A stretch of DNA of 64,000 bases, from the NCBI GenBank assembly GCA_050299335.1, contig JBNKVT010000034.1:78728-142727 (forward strand), in the 5' to 3' direction. The notes below the pieces were generated by a model, which was not told the DNA's origin, made no database searches, and worked only from the letters and a program-made list of their open reading frames with translations. Numbering within the stretch: the stretch's first letter is position 1; every line of letters begins with the position of its first letter. Of the stretch, positions 42,351 through 50,773 are shown piece after piece. The DNA comes from JBNKVT01 sp050299335 (lineage in GTDB: Bacteria > Pseudomonadota > Alphaproteobacteria > Rhodobacterales > Rhodobacteraceae). A program made the translations under genes and the position numbers.

Positions 42351-43082
42351 TCACGACCCGGGAGCCCGGTCGCTGACCAGGCGCAGGCCCAGATGCGCCG
42401 GCGGTGCGCCGACGGCGCAACCGCCACGGGCGGGGTCGCGGGTGTAGAGCGCGATGACCGACAGATGCAACCCGCCCGCCATGAAGGCCGGGCAGCGGGT
42501 ATCGGGAATGGCGGGATCGTAGCAGTCGGAGGTCCATTCCCAGACCGGGCCGTCGAGATCGGCGATCCCCTCCTCGGTAACCGAAAAACTGCCCGTGGGC
42601 CGGAGCGCGCGCGGATACTCGGCTTCGGTCAGGTAGGCGGACGCCCAGGAAAGCTCGGGATCGGTAAAGATCGGGTTGGGCTTGTCCGGCAGGACCGGCG
42701 CGGCCATCGCCAGCCACTCGGCGCTGCGCGGCAGTCGCAGCGGATGCCGGGCGCGTTTCGAAATCCAACCGGCATAGGCGCTGGCATCCTGCCAGTTCAC
42801 CCCGGTCGCCGGGGTCCTTTCCGGATCGAAACCGGGCCGCGCGACCAGCCGGATCGCGCAGGCCCCCGCATCAACGCAGCGGTTCCACTCGGCGATGGTC
42901 ACCTCATGGCGGGCCACATAGAGCACGTCATCCGGTCCGTCCCAGACCACGAGATCGGGCAGATAGGCCGCTTCGGGGCCGCGCGGTATCAGCCACGCGG
43001 CCCCGATGGCCAGCAGGAGAAAAAGACCGATGGCCGGAACCAGGACCTTTGCGACACCAGAGAGGGCAAGGCGGTGGTTCAC
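42351..43082 (-). CDS. nirV: NirV-like SUMF1/FGE-type protein
   Basis: 243 residues. One N-terminal membrane anchor (VLVPAIGLFLLLAIGAAWLI) precedes a formylglycine-generating-enzyme fold: VARHEVTIAEWNRCVDAG, TPATGVNWQDASAYAGW, LPRSAEWLAMA and GPVWEWTSDCY. The C-terminus RGGCAVGAPPAHLGLRLV also fits. Genes of this type downstream of nirK are named nirV. The product is thought to assist nitrite reductase maturation or function, but its activity is unproven. It follows nirK with a 15-bp gap on the same strand. Confidence 0.85.
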   Translation of the reverse strand: MNHRLALSGVAKVLVPAIGLFLLLAIGAAWLIPRGPEAAYLPDLVVWDGPDDVLYVARHEVTIAEWNRCVDAGACAIRLVARPGFDPERTPATGVNWQDASAYAGWISKRARHPLRLPRSAEWLAMAAPVLPDKPNPIFTDPELSWASAYLTEAEYPRALRPTGSFSVTEEGIADLDGPVWEWTSDCYDPAIPDTRCPAFMAGGLHLSVIALYTRDPARGGCAVGAPPAHLGLRLVSDRAPGS

Positions 43083-43097
43083 CGGTTCCGGCCTCCG

Positions 43098-44309
43098 TCA
43101 GATCGTGATCGGCGAGGGTTTTACAACCTGGGCCATCAGGTCGTTGTCCCAGTCGCCCTCGACCACGAAATGCGCCGTGCCACCCAGAAGCGCCGCCTCG
43201 ATCAGATTATGGGTCACATAGGCGTAGATCCCGGGCTGACGGAAGGTGTACATCGCCGCCCCGGCGGCGCCGCCGCGAATGAACCAGGTCTCGAAACCGG
43301 TCATCGGGATATCTGTGAAACTGCCACCCTCCCAGAGATAGTCGGCATGGCCCCCGATCAGATGCGGACGCGTGTCGCGGTTGGCCTGGGCGTGGATCAT
43401 CAGCACCGTCTCGCCGACATTGGCCTTGAGCGCACCCTCGCCGGTCAGCGCGCCGACCGCGCCGTTGAACACGACATGGGTCGGGATGAGTTCGCGCATG
43501 GCAACCAGGCTGTCGGCATAGTCGCCACCGGCGAATTCATAGGTCCGGTAATTGCCGTTCGCATCCATCGGCAGGTAGAAATCCTGCTCGCCGATATAGA
43601 CAACCTTGTCATAGGTCAGCGGATTGCCCTGAGGGTCCTTCAACCCGTCGCGCGGCAGGACCATGACCGCCCCGTTCATGCCATGGCAGACATGGTAGGG
43701 GATCATCTCGCCGCCGGGGGCGCAGTGATAGACGAATGTGCCGGGCTTCGTGGCCTTCCAGCGCAGCACCACCTGCTCGCCGGGATAGACATGGGTCAGC
43801 CCGCCGCCGCCGAGCGCACCCGTCGAGGCGTGAAAGTCGATATTGTGCTCCATCACGCTGGTCGCGGGATTGACCAGCGTGACCTCGACATAATCGCCCT
43901 CATGGCAGACGATCAGCGGACCCGGGACCGAACCGCCATAGGTCAGCGCCCAGATCTCGGCACCGGTGTCTTCATCGACGACAAGGCGTTTTTCCTGAAT
44001 CTCGAGACGCACCTCGACGATCTTCGGCCCGCCGGTGGCAACCTGTTCATGCTCAGGCGCGAAGGGCGGGGCGACGAGGTCCTGTTTGACGCGCGGCAGA
44101 TGGCTGAGATCGACCTCGGCCGCGTTCTCGATAGTGCCTTCGGCAACCAGCAGCGGTGCGGCACGCCGGCCGACCGTGGCTTGGGCGTTCCGGTAGCGGG
44201 CCGCCGCCGGGGTAGCGGCGGTCGACACGGCGGCGGCCGCACCGGCAAGACCGGCATATTTCAAAAGATCACGGCGACTGGGAAGCGGGGTGATCGGAGG
44301 GGTCTTCAT
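43098..44309 (-). CDS. nirK: Copper-containing nitrite reductase NirK
   Basis: 403 residues with a Tat signal (PSRRDLLKYAGLAGAAAA). Two cupredoxin domains carry the full ligand set. The first block is HNIDFHASTG, with a type 1 His, the catalytic Asp and a type 2 His. Then come YHCAPGGEMIPYHVCHGMNG (type 2 His, type 1 Cys, His, Met), IHAQANRDTRPHLIGGH (catalytic His) and YVTHNLIEAA (type 2 His from the partner). It reduces nitrite to nitric oxide in the periplasm in denitrification. It lies downstream of a pseudoazurin gene, its probable electron donor. Confidence 0.96.
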   Translation of the reverse strand: MKTPPITPLPSRRDLLKYAGLAGAAAAVSTAATPAAARYRNAQATVGRRAAPLLVAEGTIENAAEVDLSHLPRVKQDLVAPPFAPEHEQVATGGPKIVEVRLEIQEKRLVVDEDTGAEIWALTYGGSVPGPLIVCHEGDYVEVTLVNPATSVMEHNIDFHASTGALGGGGLTHVYPGEQVVLRWKATKPGTFVYHCAPGGEMIPYHVCHGMNGAVMVLPRDGLKDPQGNPLTYDKVVYIGEQDFYLPMDANGNYRTYEFAGGDYADSLVAMRELIPTHVVFNGAVGALTGEGALKANVGETVLMIHAQANRDTRPHLIGGHADYLWEGGSFTDIPMTGFETWFIRGGAAGAAMYTFRQPGIYAYVTHNLIEAALLGGTAHFVVEGDWDNDLMAQVVKPSPITI

Positions 44310-44392
44310 GGCATATTCCCTTCTGGTTTGCGGGAAGCGGCGGCAGGGAACCTTCGATGATGCGCGGCCCTTGCCACTGCGGAAATTTGGTG

Positions 44393-44830
44393 TCAGTCCG
44401 AGGCGTGCTCCAGGGCGGCCTCGAACCGTTGCTTGGCGCGGGGCGGAATGCGCCCGGCAAGGAAATCCTCGGGGATATCGGCGTCACCGACCTTGACCAC
44501 CATCACCATGCCCATGGCAAAATGCGGTTTGCACTTGATGCCGTAGAAGCCCTCGGTGTCGAAGGTGATCTCGACTTCCTCGTTGATCTTGCCCGTGAAG
44601 GACGCCGCCCCTTCAGGTGCCATACCGTCAATACTCTCGGCATTATGGCTCTTGTCGGTGGCGACGAATTGCAGCGTGTCGCCGGGCGCGATGTGCACAA
44701 ACGCCGGTTCGAATACCATGGGTTCGCCATCGGCGCCCTTGTTCAGCATCTGGACTTCGACGGTCTCGGCCGGAGCGGGTGCAGCCAATGCGAGAACCGT
44801 TGCTGCGATTGCAAGGGATTTGAAAAGCAT
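44393..44830 (-). CDS. Pseudoazurin
   Basis: 145 residues with a Sec signal peptide (MLFKSLAIAATVLALAAPAPA). It is a small blue copper protein: type 1 ligands are His in SHNAESIDGM and Cys, His and Met in GIKCKPHFAMGM. It carries electrons in the periplasm to NirK or nitrous oxide reductase. It is first in the order pseudoazurin-nirK-nirV, with 83 bp before nirK. An FNR-type box is centred about 62 bp upstream of its start. Confidence 0.94.
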   Translation of the reverse strand: MLFKSLAIAATVLALAAPAPAETVEVQMLNKGADGEPMVFEPAFVHIAPGDTLQFVATDKSHNAESIDGMAPEGAASFTGKINEEVEITFDTEGFYGIKCKPHFAMGMVMVVKVGDADIPEDFLAGRIPPRAKQRFEAALEHASD

Positions 44831-44885
44831 GGTCAGGGTCCTTTGAACTGATGGGGATACCTAACCGGGCCGAACGCCGTACTCT

Positions 44886-44899
44886 TTGATCGAGATCAA
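44886..44899. promoter_or_regulatory. FNR/NNR-type box upstream of pseudoazurin
   Basis: TTGATCGAGATCAA fits the FNR consensus TTGAT-N4-ATCAA at all ten defined positions. It ends 56 bp upstream of the pseudoazurin start. If centred at -41.5 it would place transcription start near 44851. FnrL or a nitric-oxide-sensing NnrR/Nnr protein would be the expected binder, giving expression under low oxygen and nitrogen oxides. Confidence 0.8.
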
Positions 44900-45064
44900 T
44901 TAGTTGATAAGTTTACTTTGGTATTGCCGCTGCAACGCGAACTTCGGTCAGATACCCGCATGCCAGGCGTCAGCGCGGCACCGATCCGGGGAAGCGAAGG
45001 CCGAGACACCGATTGCGGTGGTGGACAAAAATATTCCATTAAATCAGCATGTTATAAAAGACAA

Positions 45065-45082
45065 GGCACCCCAATCGGTGCC
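45065..45082 (-). terminator. Probable intrinsic terminator of the sulfotransferase operon
   Basis: GGCACC (45065-45070) and GGTGCC (45077-45082) pair perfectly around a 6-base loop. On the minus strand the stem is followed by TTGTCTTTT. It lies 35 bp after the sulfotransferase stop. The surrounding gap (44831-45116) is AT-rich and otherwise holds only the FNR-type box. Confidence 0.6.
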
Positions 45083-45116
45083 GCATCCTTAATCCACAAT
45101 CCCGCACATCAAACGG

Positions 45117-45905
45117 TCAGCTGCCCAGCGCCAGGGTCTTTTCATATTCGCGGAACTTGAACCCGAACTGGTTCTCTGCCGCCTCGCGCTTCTGCCAGGT
45201 CAGCCCGTGGAGGAAATACAGCATCTCGGTCGAGACCCCGTATTCCACGCTCTTCCAGACCTTGCGCTCGAAGCGCTGGTCGAAGGTCTTCCTGTGCTCG
45301 GCCGTCATCTTGCGCTCGTCCAGCTCAAGATAGGCGAAGATGCGCGTCATCACTTCCCGTGGCTCTTCGAGGATCTCCTCGTAGTTCAGTACCAGGATAT
45401 CCTCGTAATACCGCGACCAGCGGGCGTGGTTGGCGTAATAGGAACTGTGCTCGGCGACCTTTGAATTCTCAATCATCTTCAGCGTGTCGTCGTCGAAGGG
45501 AATGACGTAATCCTCCGCCACCTTGTCCCCCAGCGCCCGCGAAGTCTGCATCCTGAGCGCCGAGACCGCCCGGCTGAGCGGGTCGCGCAGCACATAGATC
45601 ACCTTTGCCGTCGGGTTCAGCCGCTTGCATTCGTGGATATCCTCGGACTGCAGGAAGGCATATTCCGGGGTGAAATCCATCGATTTCTTTGACGGATCGG
45701 GCGGGGTCAGCAACTCGCGATACCAGTCGACGCCGCGCTTGCGGTTCCAATCCCAGAAATGTGCCTCCTTGTTGGTCGAGGTGACGGGTTTGGAATTCGG
45801 GAACACATACATGTCCGGATGCACGTTGATGACGTGATGCAACCAGGAGGTCGATGTCTTCTGGGCACCGATACAGATCACATCCGCAATATTCTCTCGT
45901 TCCAT
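45117..45905 (-). CDS. Sulfotransferase domain protein
   Basis: 262 residues. The PAPS-binding 5' phosphosulfate loop is ICIGAQKTSTSWLHHVI, and the 3' phosphate motif is VIYVLRDPLSRAVSALRMQ. A conserved MDFTPEYAFL lies between. It would transfer sulfate from PAPS to a carbohydrate or other hydroxyl acceptor, perhaps cell-surface polysaccharide; the acceptor is not evident. It is 35 bp downstream of an uncharacterised TPR-like gene on the same strand and ends before a terminator. Confidence 0.87.
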   Translation of the reverse strand: MERENIADVICIGAQKTSTSWLHHVINVHPDMYVFPNSKPVTSTNKEAHFWDWNRKRGVDWYRELLTPPDPSKKSMDFTPEYAFLQSEDIHECKRLNPTAKVIYVLRDPLSRAVSALRMQTSRALGDKVAEDYVIPFDDDTLKMIENSKVAEHSSYYANHARWSRYYEDILVLNYEEILEEPREVMTRIFAYLELDERKMTAEHRKTFDQRFERKVWKSVEYGVSTEMLYFLHGLTWQKREAAENQFGFKFREYEKTLALGS

Positions 45906-45940
45906 GAAATCCTCTTCGAAACCCCTGAGCGCTTACCAAA

Positions 45941-46711
45941 TCATGCCTGAATTTTCGCCGACAATTCCGTCATCCGGCCAGTCAGCCCGAAGTCCTTTTC
46001 ATAGATGCCCAGCGCCGACTTCAGCCGGTCCTGATCCTCTAGCCTTTCGTAAAGAAAGACAAGTCTTGCAAGTTTTTTCGCGTTGGGTGCAACGGTTCGC
46101 GAAAGCTCAAGCGCGCGGGCCGCCAGATCGGGCCGGTCCATCCGTTCGGCCAGATCACCCATCATGCGACAGACATATCCGGCATTGCCCTTGAACAGTC
46201 CTTTTGCCGACCCACCCTTGTCCGCTTCTGCCAGCTTTTCCTCAAGCAAAGGTAAAGCCCCGGCAATCTGTTCCAAGGCCAGTTCCGGCCGGTCGAGGTC
46301 GAGCAGCAGTTCATAGACCCATCGCAGCGGGCGCAGATCGAAAGGCGCGGCCAACGGACGCGACAGCACCGGCAGCAACTCGGCCTCGCGCTGCAGCGAG
46401 AATTTCATGAAATCGGCATAGACGCAGAGCGCCAGCGTCATCTCGGCCCCCTCATTCGGACCGAGCGACCTCAGCACCCGCAAGGGATCGATGGGTCCGC
46501 GTTTCTCCAGCGCCTCAAGCTGGGCGAGGGCGGTGCGGACGCGTTCGGGATTGTCGGCGCGGTAGCCGTCGAAATCGACATAGCCGGACCCGGTGCTGCG
46601 GCAGACACAGCGATAATGCGGCGCATCCTTCTTGCGGGTCCGCAGCATGACCGAGACGCGGTCCGGATGGCGCACGGCCAGAAGGATATCGTTGCCCTCG
46701 GTGATCTGCAT
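45941..46711 (-). CDS. Uncharacterised TPR-like protein
   Basis: 256 residues, not recognised as a named family. The N-terminal 60 residues (MQITEGNDILLAVRHPDRV, YRCVCRSTGSGYVDFDGYRA) look beta-rich. The rest is helical with TPR-like spacing (LRWVYELLLDLDRPELALEQIAGALP; AARALELSRTVAPNAKKLARLVFLYERL). No signal peptide or membrane helix is seen. Its short gap to the sulfotransferase suggests a shared pathway, for example surface glycan modification. Divergent from the BrkB-type gene. Confidence 0.75.
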   Translation of the reverse strand: MQITEGNDILLAVRHPDRVSVMLRTRKKDAPHYRCVCRSTGSGYVDFDGYRADNPERVRTALAQLEALEKRGPIDPLRVLRSLGPNEGAEMTLALCVYADFMKFSLQREAELLPVLSRPLAAPFDLRPLRWVYELLLDLDRPELALEQIAGALPLLEEKLAEADKGGSAKGLFKGNAGYVCRMMGDLAERMDRPDLAARALELSRTVAPNAKKLARLVFLYERLEDQDRLKSALGIYEKDFGLTGRMTELSAKIQA

Positions 46712-46828
46712 ACCTGATATGGTTTCCCCGGATTCGCGCAGGGACTTTTACGCTTCAGTGCCGAAAAAGCAATTGCAACCAAGGGGGCCTTGGCTTTGTT
46801 TAGACCCCAAAAAGGGACAGACCGTCAG

Positions 46829-47740
46829 ATGGGCGACGAGGCACACCGCAATCCGCTGCGCTTTCCGCTGAAGGAGTGGATCGGTATCTTCCGCGATGCC
46901 AATAACCGGATCGGCGACCATAACCTGTCGCTGATCTCGGCCGGTGTCGCCTTCTTTTCCATGCTCGCCCTCTTTCCGGCCATTGCCGCGATGATCTCGC
47001 TTTACGGTTTCATGGCGGACCCCCAGGCTGTGCAGACCAACCTGGTCATTCTCGAACCGGTGATCCCGGTCGAGGTCTACAGAATCATTTCGAACCAGGT
47101 GAATTCGCTGCTGCGGACCTCGTCCAGCACCCTCGGGATCACTTCGGTCATCTCCATCCTGCTGGCGATCTGGAGCGCGAGAACCGGGGTCTTCGCGATG
47201 ATCACCGGGCTCAACATCGTCTACCGCGCACCGACCCGCCGCAATTTCTTCCGCCGGGTGGTGCTGGCCTATCTGCTGACCTTCCTGCTGATCTCGGTGG
47301 GGATCGTCGCGGTTTCCGCCGTCGTTGTCCTGCCCACGATCATCGCCTATTTCCCGATCGGCGCAATGGCCGGCAAGGCGGTCCATATCCTGCGTATCCT
47401 GATCGCGCTGACCACCATTCTTGCCGGTATAGGCATCCTCTACCGCTTCGGACCGAATCTGAAAAAGGGAAGCCGGGTGGGGCTCGTTTCCATCGGTTCC
47501 CTCGTCGCTGCGGTGCTCTGGATCGCCGGTTCATCGCTTTTTTCCTTCTATCTCAGCAATTTCGGCAAGTATAACGAGGTCTACGGCTCGCTCGGGGCCG
47601 TGGTGGCAATGCTGATCTGGTTTTATCTCAGCGCCTGGGTGGTCTTCCTCGGCGCGGAACTGAACGCCGAGATCGCGCATCACAAGGAATTCGGGCCCGA
47701 GGCACTGCGGGGCACCGGGGATGAAGGAGATTTCCTGTGA
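46829..47740 (+). CDS. YihY/BrkB family inner-membrane protein
   Basis: 303 residues from ATG 46829 (MGDEAHRN); a TTG at 46790 is in frame but gives an atypical start. Six helices are visible. Family motifs: NLSLISAGVAFFSMLALFPAIAAMISLYG, ALWSARTGVFAMI-like sequence, and GAVVAMLIWFYLSAWVVFLGAELNAEI. Function is not established despite the old name ribonuclease BN. The stop overlaps the GTG start of the MscS gene, suggesting coupling of two envelope proteins. Confidence 0.87.
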   Translation: MGDEAHRNPLRFPLKEWIGIFRDANNRIGDHNLSLISAGVAFFSMLALFPAIAAMISLYGFMADPQAVQTNLVILEPVIPVEVYRIISNQVNSLLRTSSSTLGITSVISILLAIWSARTGVFAMITGLNIVYRAPTRRNFFRRVVLAYLLTFLLISVGIVAVSAVVVLPTIIAYFPIGAMAGKAVHILRILIALTTILAGIGILYRFGPNLKKGSRVGLVSIGSLVAAVLWIAGSSLFSFYLSNFGKYNEVYGSLGAVVAMLIWFYLSAWVVFLGAELNAEIAHHKEFGPEALRGTGDEGDFL

Positions 47741-49086
47741 GACTTCTGTTGCTTTGCCTCAGCCTGTTCCTTGCTTTCCCCCTCGCGCCCCTGGCCCAGA
47801 CGAACGGCGAGCCGATCCAGACCGACCAGAATATCGAGGTCGACGCCGGCGGTGCCGCCGACGCGGCCATCGCCCGCCGCATCCGCCAGATCCTCGGCGA
47901 GATCGACGGGTTCGAAAGCGTCGTTATCGAGGTCAACTCCGGTGTCGTCACCGCCTCGGGCGAGGTTCTCGATGGCGCGGCGGTGGAGCGGCTGTCGCAG
48001 ATCATCCGCCGGGTCGATGGTGTGGTTGCCCTGGAGATGCGCGTTGCCGAGACCACCGATCTCGCCGACCGGATCGCCCCGGCCTGGGAGCGGATGAAGA
48101 CCCGCGCCGTCAATGCCATTGCCTTCTCGCCGCTGATCCTCGTCGCCGCCCTGGTCTTCGCCGCCATCACCTGGGCCGGGTTCCTGGTCACCCGTTCCGA
48201 GAAGTTCTGGAGCCGCTTCGGCCCCAACAGTTTCATCACCGATATATACCGGCTGATCGCGCGGCTGGTCTTCGCCATCGCCGGGCTGGTCATCGCGCTC
48301 GACATCCTCAACGCCACCGCCCTGATCGGCGCGGTCCTCGGGGCCGCCGGGGTGGTCGGTCTCGCCGTCGGCTTCGCGGTCCGCGACACGGTGGAGAATT
48401 TCATCGCCTCGATAATGCTGTCGCTCCGCCAGCCCTTCCGCCCCTTCGATTTCGTCGATATCGAGGGCACCGAGGGCACCGTCGCCCGGCTGACCTCGCG
48501 CGCCACCATCCTGATCTCGCCAGATGGCAACCATGTGCGCATCCCCAATGCCACCGTCTTCAAGGGCAAGATCGTCAACTACACGCTCAACCCCGAGCGC
48601 CGCTTTGACTTCAAGCTGGGGATCGATGCCGGGGCCGATCTCGGCCAGGCCGTGGACGTTGCCCGCGAGGCGTTGACCGCATTGCCTTTCGTTCTGAATG
48701 AACCCGCGCCGCTGATCTACATCGACGAGGTCGGCGACAGTTCGGTCACGCTGGCCCTCATGGCCTGGATCAACCAGAACGACAGCAGTTTCCCCTCGGC
48801 CCGGGGCGAGGCGATCCGGGTGACCAAGGCCGCACTGGAGGCCGCGGGGATCGCCCTGCCCGAACCCGGTTTCCGCATTCTTCTGTCCGACGGGGCCTCT
48901 GTGCAGGGCAAGGCCACCCCGGCAAAGCCGCCGGAGAAGCCCGAGGTGCATCCGGTGACCGAGGCCGAGTTGCAGGACGTCTCGGCGCCGAGCCCCGAAG
49001 ACGACACAATGAAAAGGCAGGTCGAGGAAGAGCGGACGAAGAACGCCTCGGGCGACCTTCTGGCCGAGGATCAGGAGCTGGAATAG
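47737..49086 (+). CDS. MscS-family mechanosensitive channel with BON-like domain
   Basis: 449 residues from GTG 47737. A signal peptide (LLLLCLSLFLAFPLAPLAQ) precedes a BON-like periplasmic domain of about 70 residues (IRQILGEIDGFESVVIEVNSGVV). Then come three to four helices and the MscS pore and beta domain: LGAAGVVGLAVGFAVRDTVENF, RQPFRPFDFVDIEG and LISPDGNHVRIPNATVFKGKI. It would open under membrane tension to release solutes. A Pro/Glu-rich charged C-terminal tail follows. The arfB gene starts 4 bp later. Confidence 0.9.
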   Translation: MRLLLLCLSLFLAFPLAPLAQTNGEPIQTDQNIEVDAGGAADAAIARRIRQILGEIDGFESVVIEVNSGVVTASGEVLDGAAVERLSQIIRRVDGVVALEMRVAETTDLADRIAPAWERMKTRAVNAIAFSPLILVAALVFAAITWAGFLVTRSEKFWSRFGPNSFITDIYRLIARLVFAIAGLVIALDILNATALIGAVLGAAGVVGLAVGFAVRDTVENFIASIMLSLRQPFRPFDFVDIEGTEGTVARLTSRATILISPDGNHVRIPNATVFKGKIVNYTLNPERRFDFKLGIDAGADLGQAVDVAREALTALPFVLNEPAPLIYIDEVGDSSVTLALMAWINQNDSSFPSARGEAIRVTKAALEAAGIALPEPGFRILLSDGASVQGKATPAKPPEKPEVHPVTEAELQDVSAPSPEDDTMKRQVEEERTKNASGDLLAEDQELE

Positions 49087-49090
49087 GTCG

Positions 49091-49510
49091 ATGATCCGCA
49101 TCACCGACACGATCTCGATTGAGGATTGGGAGGTCACCGAAAGCTTCACCCGCTCGTCCGGCCCCGGCGGGCAGAATGTGAACAAGGTGGCCACCGCCGT
49201 CGAGCTGCGCTTCGAGGCGGAGCGCTCGCCCAGCCTGACGCCGGCCATCAAGGCGCGGCTGAAGCGGCTGGCGGGGCGGCGCTGGACCCGGGACGGGGCG
49301 GTGGTGATCCGTTCGGAGAAGACGCGGTCGCAGGCGATGAACCGAGAGGATGCCGAGGCGCGGCTGGTGGCGTTGATCCTGGAGGCGACCAGAGTGCCGA
49401 AGAAACGGGTCCGGACCCGGCCGACGCTGGCTTCGAAGCGGCGGCGGCTGGAGGGGAAGAAGCAGCGGGCTCAGGTGAAGGCGCTCAGGAAGGGGCCGGA
49501 GGTGGATTAG
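49091..49510 (+). CDS. arfB: Alternative ribosome-rescue factor ArfB
   Basis: 139 residues. The catalytic GGQ is Gly26-Gly27-Gln28 in RSSGPGGQNVNKVAT. The C-terminal tail is rich in Lys and Arg (KKRVRTRPTLASKRRRLEGK), which inserts into the empty mRNA channel of stalled ribosomes. It hydrolyses peptidyl-tRNA on non-stop complexes as a backup to tmRNA. It follows the MscS gene by 4 bp and is the last gene of the brkB-like, mscS-like, arfB unit. Confidence 0.94.
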   Translation: MIRITDTISIEDWEVTESFTRSSGPGGQNVNKVATAVELRFEAERSPSLTPAIKARLKRLAGRRWTRDGAVVIRSEKTRSQAMNREDAEARLVALILEATRVPKKRVRTRPTLASKRRRLEGKKQRAQVKALRKGPEVD

Positions 49511-50202
49511 GGGCTTTGCACGCGTTTACAATTCGCCATCCTATTGAATCGTTTGTATAAACAGGCCGCACCGCACACAGGTCTCGGGTTAATAATTGGT
49601 CATTGCGGCGGAGACCGGTTCAAGCGGCCCGCCCCACGGCTATTGGCAAGAGGCGCGATGGCAGGTCAGTTCAGCCCGAGGCGCGGATTCAGTCGATCAC
49701 CCCTGTCATCGGAAATCCGCATAGCCCGGCGATCCTGCCATAGGCGGCAAGGTAGACGACCTCGCCGTCCAGGGTGATGGACATCCGCCCGGCGCGGGGC
49801 GTAGTCGTGCCGGACCGGCAAGGGGTAATGCCGACGTGCTTTCAGGTGAGTCCTTAGCCGGCAGAAACGCGGCATTGCGTTGGCGGATGTTGATTCGTTT
49901 CGGCCCTGCCCGACGGCGACCGGATCCGTCCCGGTCCGGTGAAACAGGATATCTCAGGCATTGCGCGTTTCACGATTTGACGGCGACTCAATCACCGGAC
50001 GTGTGTCCGGCATGTCAGGTTTCGCATTGATGATTGTATTCTTAACCTTAATTCTGCTTTCACAGTTTGAACAAAATCCGATCAGATGCCGAACACATTT
50101 CGGCTCGAAGTGCACACGGCCCCAAGCGGGTAACTTTCGACTTCCCTTTGGTCTTTCCGGCCGGAGGGACCTGTTGCGTAACTACTGAAAAAGGATATGA
50201 GA
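49511..50202. other. 692-bp gap without a confident gene
   Basis: The gap lies between arfB and the roadblock-like gene. It contains a possible broken minus-strand frame (49689-49875, listed separately). From about 50030 to 50090 it is AT-richer and probably holds the promoter of the roadblock-like gene. An open frame at 49961-50188 lacks a good start codon and ribosome site, so I do not call it. No structured RNA or repeat was recognised. Confidence 0.5.
49689..49875 (-). pseudogene. Possible frameshifted small gene
   Basis: On the minus strand the first frame reads MPRFCRLRTHLKARRHYPLP and continues VRHDYAPR. A shift near 49790 then gives RMSITLDGEVVYLAAYGRIA and GLCGFPMTGVID with a stop at 49689. 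The second part alone is a 31-codon frame from ATG 49784. Each half looks like genuine protein sequence, hence the suggestion of a frameshift. No family recognised; low confidence. Confidence 0.25.
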
Positions 50203-50556
50203 ATGGCAACGGATATCTCCGCACTGGCCGAAATTGACGGTTTCATCGGGGCATGCCTCGTCGATTCCGATACCGGCCTGATGCTGGCGCAGGAAGGCGG
50301 TGGCAAGATGGACATGGAGGCCGCAGGGGCAGCCAACACCGCGGTCGTGCGCGCCAAGCTGGCGGCGATCGAGACGCTGGGGCTGAAAGACGCGATCGAG
50401 GACATCCTGATCTCGCTCGGCAAGCAGTTCCACCTGATCCGGCCGCTGGCGGCCAACCCGGCGGTGTTTGTTTATGTGGCGCTCGACCGGAAAAACGCCA
50501 ATCTGGGCCTGGCCCGGCTGGCGGTGAAGAAGGTCGAAGGTACGCTCGACGTCTGA
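50203..50556 (+). CDS. Roadblock/LC7-like protein
   Basis: 117 residues from ATG 50203, favoured because AAGGA is 7 bases upstream; ATG 50197 would be too close to it. The fold pattern is roadblock/LC7: an N-terminal helix, GFIGACLVDSDTGLMLAQEGG, a helix NTAVVRAKLAAIETLGL, strand EDILISLGKQFHLIRPL, and ANPAVFVYVALDRKNANLGL. Bacterial members such as MglB regulate small GTPases or take part in polarity and signalling. No MglA-like GTPase is adjacent. Role unknown. A strong hairpin follows 23 bp after the stop. Confidence 0.72.
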   Translation: MATDISALAEIDGFIGACLVDSDTGLMLAQEGGGKMDMEAAGAANTAVVRAKLAAIETLGLKDAIEDILISLGKQFHLIRPLAANPAVFVYVALDRKNANLGLARLAVKKVEGTLDV

Positions 50557-50578
50557 TCGGGTCGTCCGACTTGCACTG

Positions 50579-50607
50579 TTCGGCGTCGCCCCATGGGCGG
50601 CGCCGAA
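50579..50607. terminator. Hairpin after the roadblock-like gene
   Basis: A 13-position stem: TTCGGCGTCGCCC and GGGCGGCGCCGAA with loop CAT, containing a single G-U pair. It starts 23 bp after the stop. It lacks a strong T-run on the plus strand (GAAAACTTACTT), so it may be a terminator or an mRNA-stabilising 3' structure. Confidence 0.6.
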
Positions 50608-50615
50608 AACTTACT

Positions 50616-50720
50616 TAGAGCGATGGCGAGGAAATCGGCAACGATTTCCGACCCGGACATCGCGCAATATCAAAGGGACAGAGCACCGCGATTGAGTCAG
50701 GTAAACTGGACGGGGCTCTA
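50616..50720. repeat. TAGAGC-bordered intergenic element
   Basis: The segment starts TAGAGC and ends GCTCTA, a perfect terminal inverted pair, and contains a hairpin GGAAATCG-GCAA-CGATTTCC at 50630-50649. The TAGAGC border is shared with the repeats at 4939, 13051 and 22498, but the interior differs. It lies between the roadblock-like gene and the convergent MATE gene. Confidence 0.5.
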
Positions 50721-50773
50721 GCAGGAAGTTGCTTGTATTTCAGGTCCCTGGGCCTGGTTTCACTGTGAACGCC

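Noticed and set aside
46780..46796. CCAAGG/CCTTGG hairpin at the possible TTG start of the BrkB-type gene
   Set aside because: Short stem with a three-base loop; the better start at 46829 lies downstream and no regulatory role is evident.
49961..50188. 75-codon plus-strand frame with a hydrophobic stretch
   Set aside because: No good start codon or ribosome site, and the second half is compositionally noncoding.
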